Assembly: GCA_905221605.1 (NCBI GenBank)
Contig: CAJNDS010000979.1
Span: 456,001-510,000 of the forward strand
Length of the DNA: 54,000 bases
DNA from: Symbiodinium natans
Taxonomy: Eukaryota; Sar; Dinophyceae; Suessiales; Symbiodiniaceae
Direction of reading: 5' to 3'
This document shows positions 51,909 to 54,000 of this stretch, piece after piece. Below the pieces are notes generated by a model. That model saw only the letters and a list, made by a program, of their open reading frames with translations. It made no database searches and had not been told where the DNA came from. A program made the position numbers and the translations under genes. The stretch's first letter is position 1. The number at the start of each line of letters is the position of its first letter.

Positions 51909-54000
51909 GTAGCCGCCACGAACAACTACAGTGCGGCCCCCAGTGAGTTCGGTGGCACCTCCAACTGTGCATGTTTTGGGACTTTGTATGGGGCATTTAG
52001 CATCTCATGCGGTGTTTCGGGTGAAAGGGCAGTAGGATTTGGGTGTGGTCATCGCGAGGGATGGGGGTGGGGTGGGCTAGGATGGAGCGGCGAAGGGGGG
52101 AGGGCGCGAGGGAGAGGGGGACTAGAATGTCCGGAGTCGCGACCCTCGTACAGAGCATACGATGCCACTATTTAGGGTGTAGGGTTTAGGGTTTAAGTCG
52201 TGCAGTGCAGCGTAAGTCCCAGCCATTACTCCGGCACCATTCGTAGACCGCAAATTCCGTCCCAACTGGGGCAAACTCTTCAATGCCCGATGAACTCCCC
52301 ACCAACTTAGACCGGTCAACAACTCCGATCTTGCGTGCTTGGATTCGCCAGCCAAGTGTTAGTTCGCGTCATTCATACCCGCAAAAAAACGCTTAATCCC
52401 AAAAAGGCGATGACAACGTTTTCTCGCAGATCATCGATGGGACGATCCCATGCTTCAAGATCTTCGAGACGGAGGCCCGCAGTCCACGGATAAGGGATAT
52501 GTTGGGTTTAGGTTGGGATGTTTTCCTGTACTTACAGTCCTTAGTAGGGGTTCTAGTAGGGGGGTACTATAATCCCTATCAAGGGCTGTTATTCTAGGGG
52601 GGAACATCCCAAACTTTAGGGTTTAGGGTTGTCCTTAATTTGTTTGTTGGGTTTAGGGTATAGGGTTTGGGGTTTAGTCTTGGAGCAGTGAACTGATCCG
52701 AGCAGCGCGTGGATGAGCGCAAGGGTCAAAGTAGTTGCGACTGCCAAGAGCACAGCATCTAGACTCTTTGGGGTTTAGGGTTTAGGGTTTAGGGGTTTAG
52801 GGTTTAGGGGAAGCTGGGTGGATCGATGGTGGATGCAGTTTATAACCCTGGACAATTGATTAGACGACCAACTCATGCTGTTTTGTTCACAATTTTACAG
52901 CAAACCCGAACTCAGCTGAGGCCCAGCTATGCGTTCTAAGCCCTACAACCTTAGAACCCTACAGCCCTAGAACCCTAAAACCCTATAGCCCCAGAACCCT
53001 AAAGCCCTATGAACGTAAAACTCTGCAACCCTAGAACCCTAGAACCCTAGAACCCTAGAAGCCTAGAACCCTAGAACCCTAGAACCCTAGAACCCTAGAA
53101 CCCTAGAACCCTAGAACCCTAGAACCTTAGAACCCTAGAACCCTAGAACCCTAGAACCCTAGAACCCTAGAACCCTAGAACCCTAGAACCCTAGAACCCT
53201 AGAACCCTAGAACCCTAGAACCCTAGAACCCCAAACCCAATGCCGATGGTTTTCACAGGACACCCTGGCCTTCTTAGACGCCTTCCCGAAAGTGAAGGGA
53301 CACGCTGTGCTGATACCAAAGCGCAAGGCTCGTAGGGGGGGTTGGGTTTTCGGGTTTAGGGTTTAGGGTCAGGGTTTAGGGTTTAGGGTTTAGGGGTTTA
53401 GTGCCGGGAAGAGCAGGAAATCAGAGAACTGTCCACTTGCATTGTGATTCCTGATGTATGTGTAAGTTTATAACCTAGGGGACCCCGAATATAGACTCCC
53501 AAATAGTAGGACTCCCCCAATAAGGTACTCCTAATTTCGGAAACCCCCCCCCCATGTGTATACACGTGCAAGTACATAAATGGTTCCGTGCTTGTTGCCT
53601 CTCCAAAGGGTACTTGCATGGTCCCTGCGTCTGGTCCCTTACCTTCTTCAAAGGGTTCTGAAGTATGAGCCCTTGAATGTTCTGGGGGTCTATAAGGGGT
53701 ACATGAAGCAGGGTATATAATCCTGTTATTGGTGAGTGTATATAAGGTTCCTTTTTGATTTTGGTGAGCGTATATACTTGCTGTCCTTTTGGGGATGCAA
53801 GAAATATAATTAAGCCCTACTCTATGTAAGGGTCCCCAGGGCCTCTATGTAAGGGTCCCCAGGGCCCATATGAAGGCGCCATGCAACTGCCCGAAGAGCC
53901 ACAGCGGCTTGTGAGCTTGAGCAGTCCTTAGTAGGAATCTTACTAAGGGGGTACGATAATCCCTATGAAGGACTGTTAGTAAAAGGGGGAACATCCTAAA
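51909..54000 (+). CDS. HIT-family nucleotide hydrolase/transferase, 5' part, runs off the window
   Basis: Exons: 51909-51966, 52407-52474 and 53259-53327, joining in phase 1, 0 and 0 with GT, GC and GC donors and AG|G acceptors. The joined product contains a Cys followed by FSQIIDGTIPCFKIFETE and then DTLAFLDAFPKVKGHAVLIP. This is the N-terminal half of a histidine-triad (HIT) domain of the Hint/PKCI type: the strand with the first conserved His (GHAVLIPK) is present. The exon carrying the catalytic His-x-His-x-His lies beyond 54000, so activity cannot be judged. Family members hydrolyse purine nucleoside phosphoramidates or related nucleotides. The true start codon was not located. Sequence from 53328 to 54000 is intron and holds families I, E, F and G. 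Confidence 0.85.
52521..52616. mobile_element. Family G element, copy 4
   Basis: TGGGATGTTTTCCTGTACTT on the left and GGGGGGAACATCCCA on the right, with CAGTCCTTAGTAGGGG against CAAGGGCTGTTA inside. HIT intron. Confidence 0.82.
52988..53232 (-). repeat. CCCTAGAA variant array
   Basis: About 28 nearly perfect eight-base CCCTAGAA units ending 26 bases before the HIT exon at 53259. Another homogenised telomere-like variant confined to one intron. Confidence 0.95.
53608..53891. mobile_element. Family E element with a family F element inserted in it
   Basis: The family E ends are GGGTACTTGCATGGTCCC and GGCGCCATGCAACTGCCC. A family F copy (ATGAAGCAGGGTATATAATC ... AAGCCCTACTCTATG, about 53702-53825) interrupts it, followed by a 23-bp tandem duplication of TATGTAAGGGTCCCCAGGGC type. 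Confidence 0.82.
53919..54000. mobile_element. Family G element, copy 5, at the window edge
   Basis: AGCAGTCCTTAGTAGGAATC and the inverse AAGGACTGTTAGTAAAAGGG, ending in GGGGAACATCC. The left terminus lacks the outer GGGATGTTC arm. Confidence 0.7.

Overview
The window reads as nuclear DNA of a dinoflagellate, probably a core (large-genome) lineage. The signs are: genes cut into very many tiny exons; introns that mostly start GC or GA rather than GT yet almost always end AG|G; every recognised gene on the + strand; and interstitial TTTAGGG/CCCTAAA repeats throughout the non-coding DNA on both strands. I cannot name the species. Coding sequence is only a few percent of the window. It was recovered by joining short in-frame exons that rebuild conserved proteins.

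Layout: (1) 140-7042, the 3' part of an unrecognised, charged, probably coiled-coil protein. (2) 8729-51153, a complete cytosolic-type phosphoglycerate kinase (PGK) gene of 28 exons encoding 420 aa over 42.4 kb. (3) Inside PGK intron 7, a complete seven-exon 14-3-3 gene (15561-16903, 240 aa). (4) Inside PGK intron 22 (16.1 kb), a complete nine-exon short-chain dehydrogenase/reductase of the L-xylulose reductase type (30342-35345, 260 aa). (5) In the same intron, a secreted collagen-like gene (36840 to at least 44574) that alternates a small Cys/Trp module with Gly-X-Y blocks. (6) 51909-54000, the 5' part of a HIT-family gene that runs off the window.

Three multi-exon genes nested on the same strand inside one glycolytic gene is the most striking feature. 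The host pre-mRNA must skip whole transcription units. The nested mRNAs must be released from, or made independently of, the host transcript; spliced-leader trans-splicing is the obvious candidate in a dinoflagellate.

The non-coding DNA is built from two kinds of material. One is telomere-like repeat, some as perfect arrays and some as homogenised variants. The other is roughly a dozen families of short (80-150 bp) elements with terminal inverted repeats, labelled A to M here. Several elements are whole introns: one SDR intron and two 14-3-3 introns are each essentially one element. This fits introners, that is, introns created by non-autonomous DNA transposons. Elements also lie end to end, inside one another, and with telomeric repeat in their loops.

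The genes do not form an obvious pathway: glycolysis, signalling adaptor, carbonyl/sugar reduction, extracellular structure and nucleotide hydrolase. What links them is their physical arrangement.
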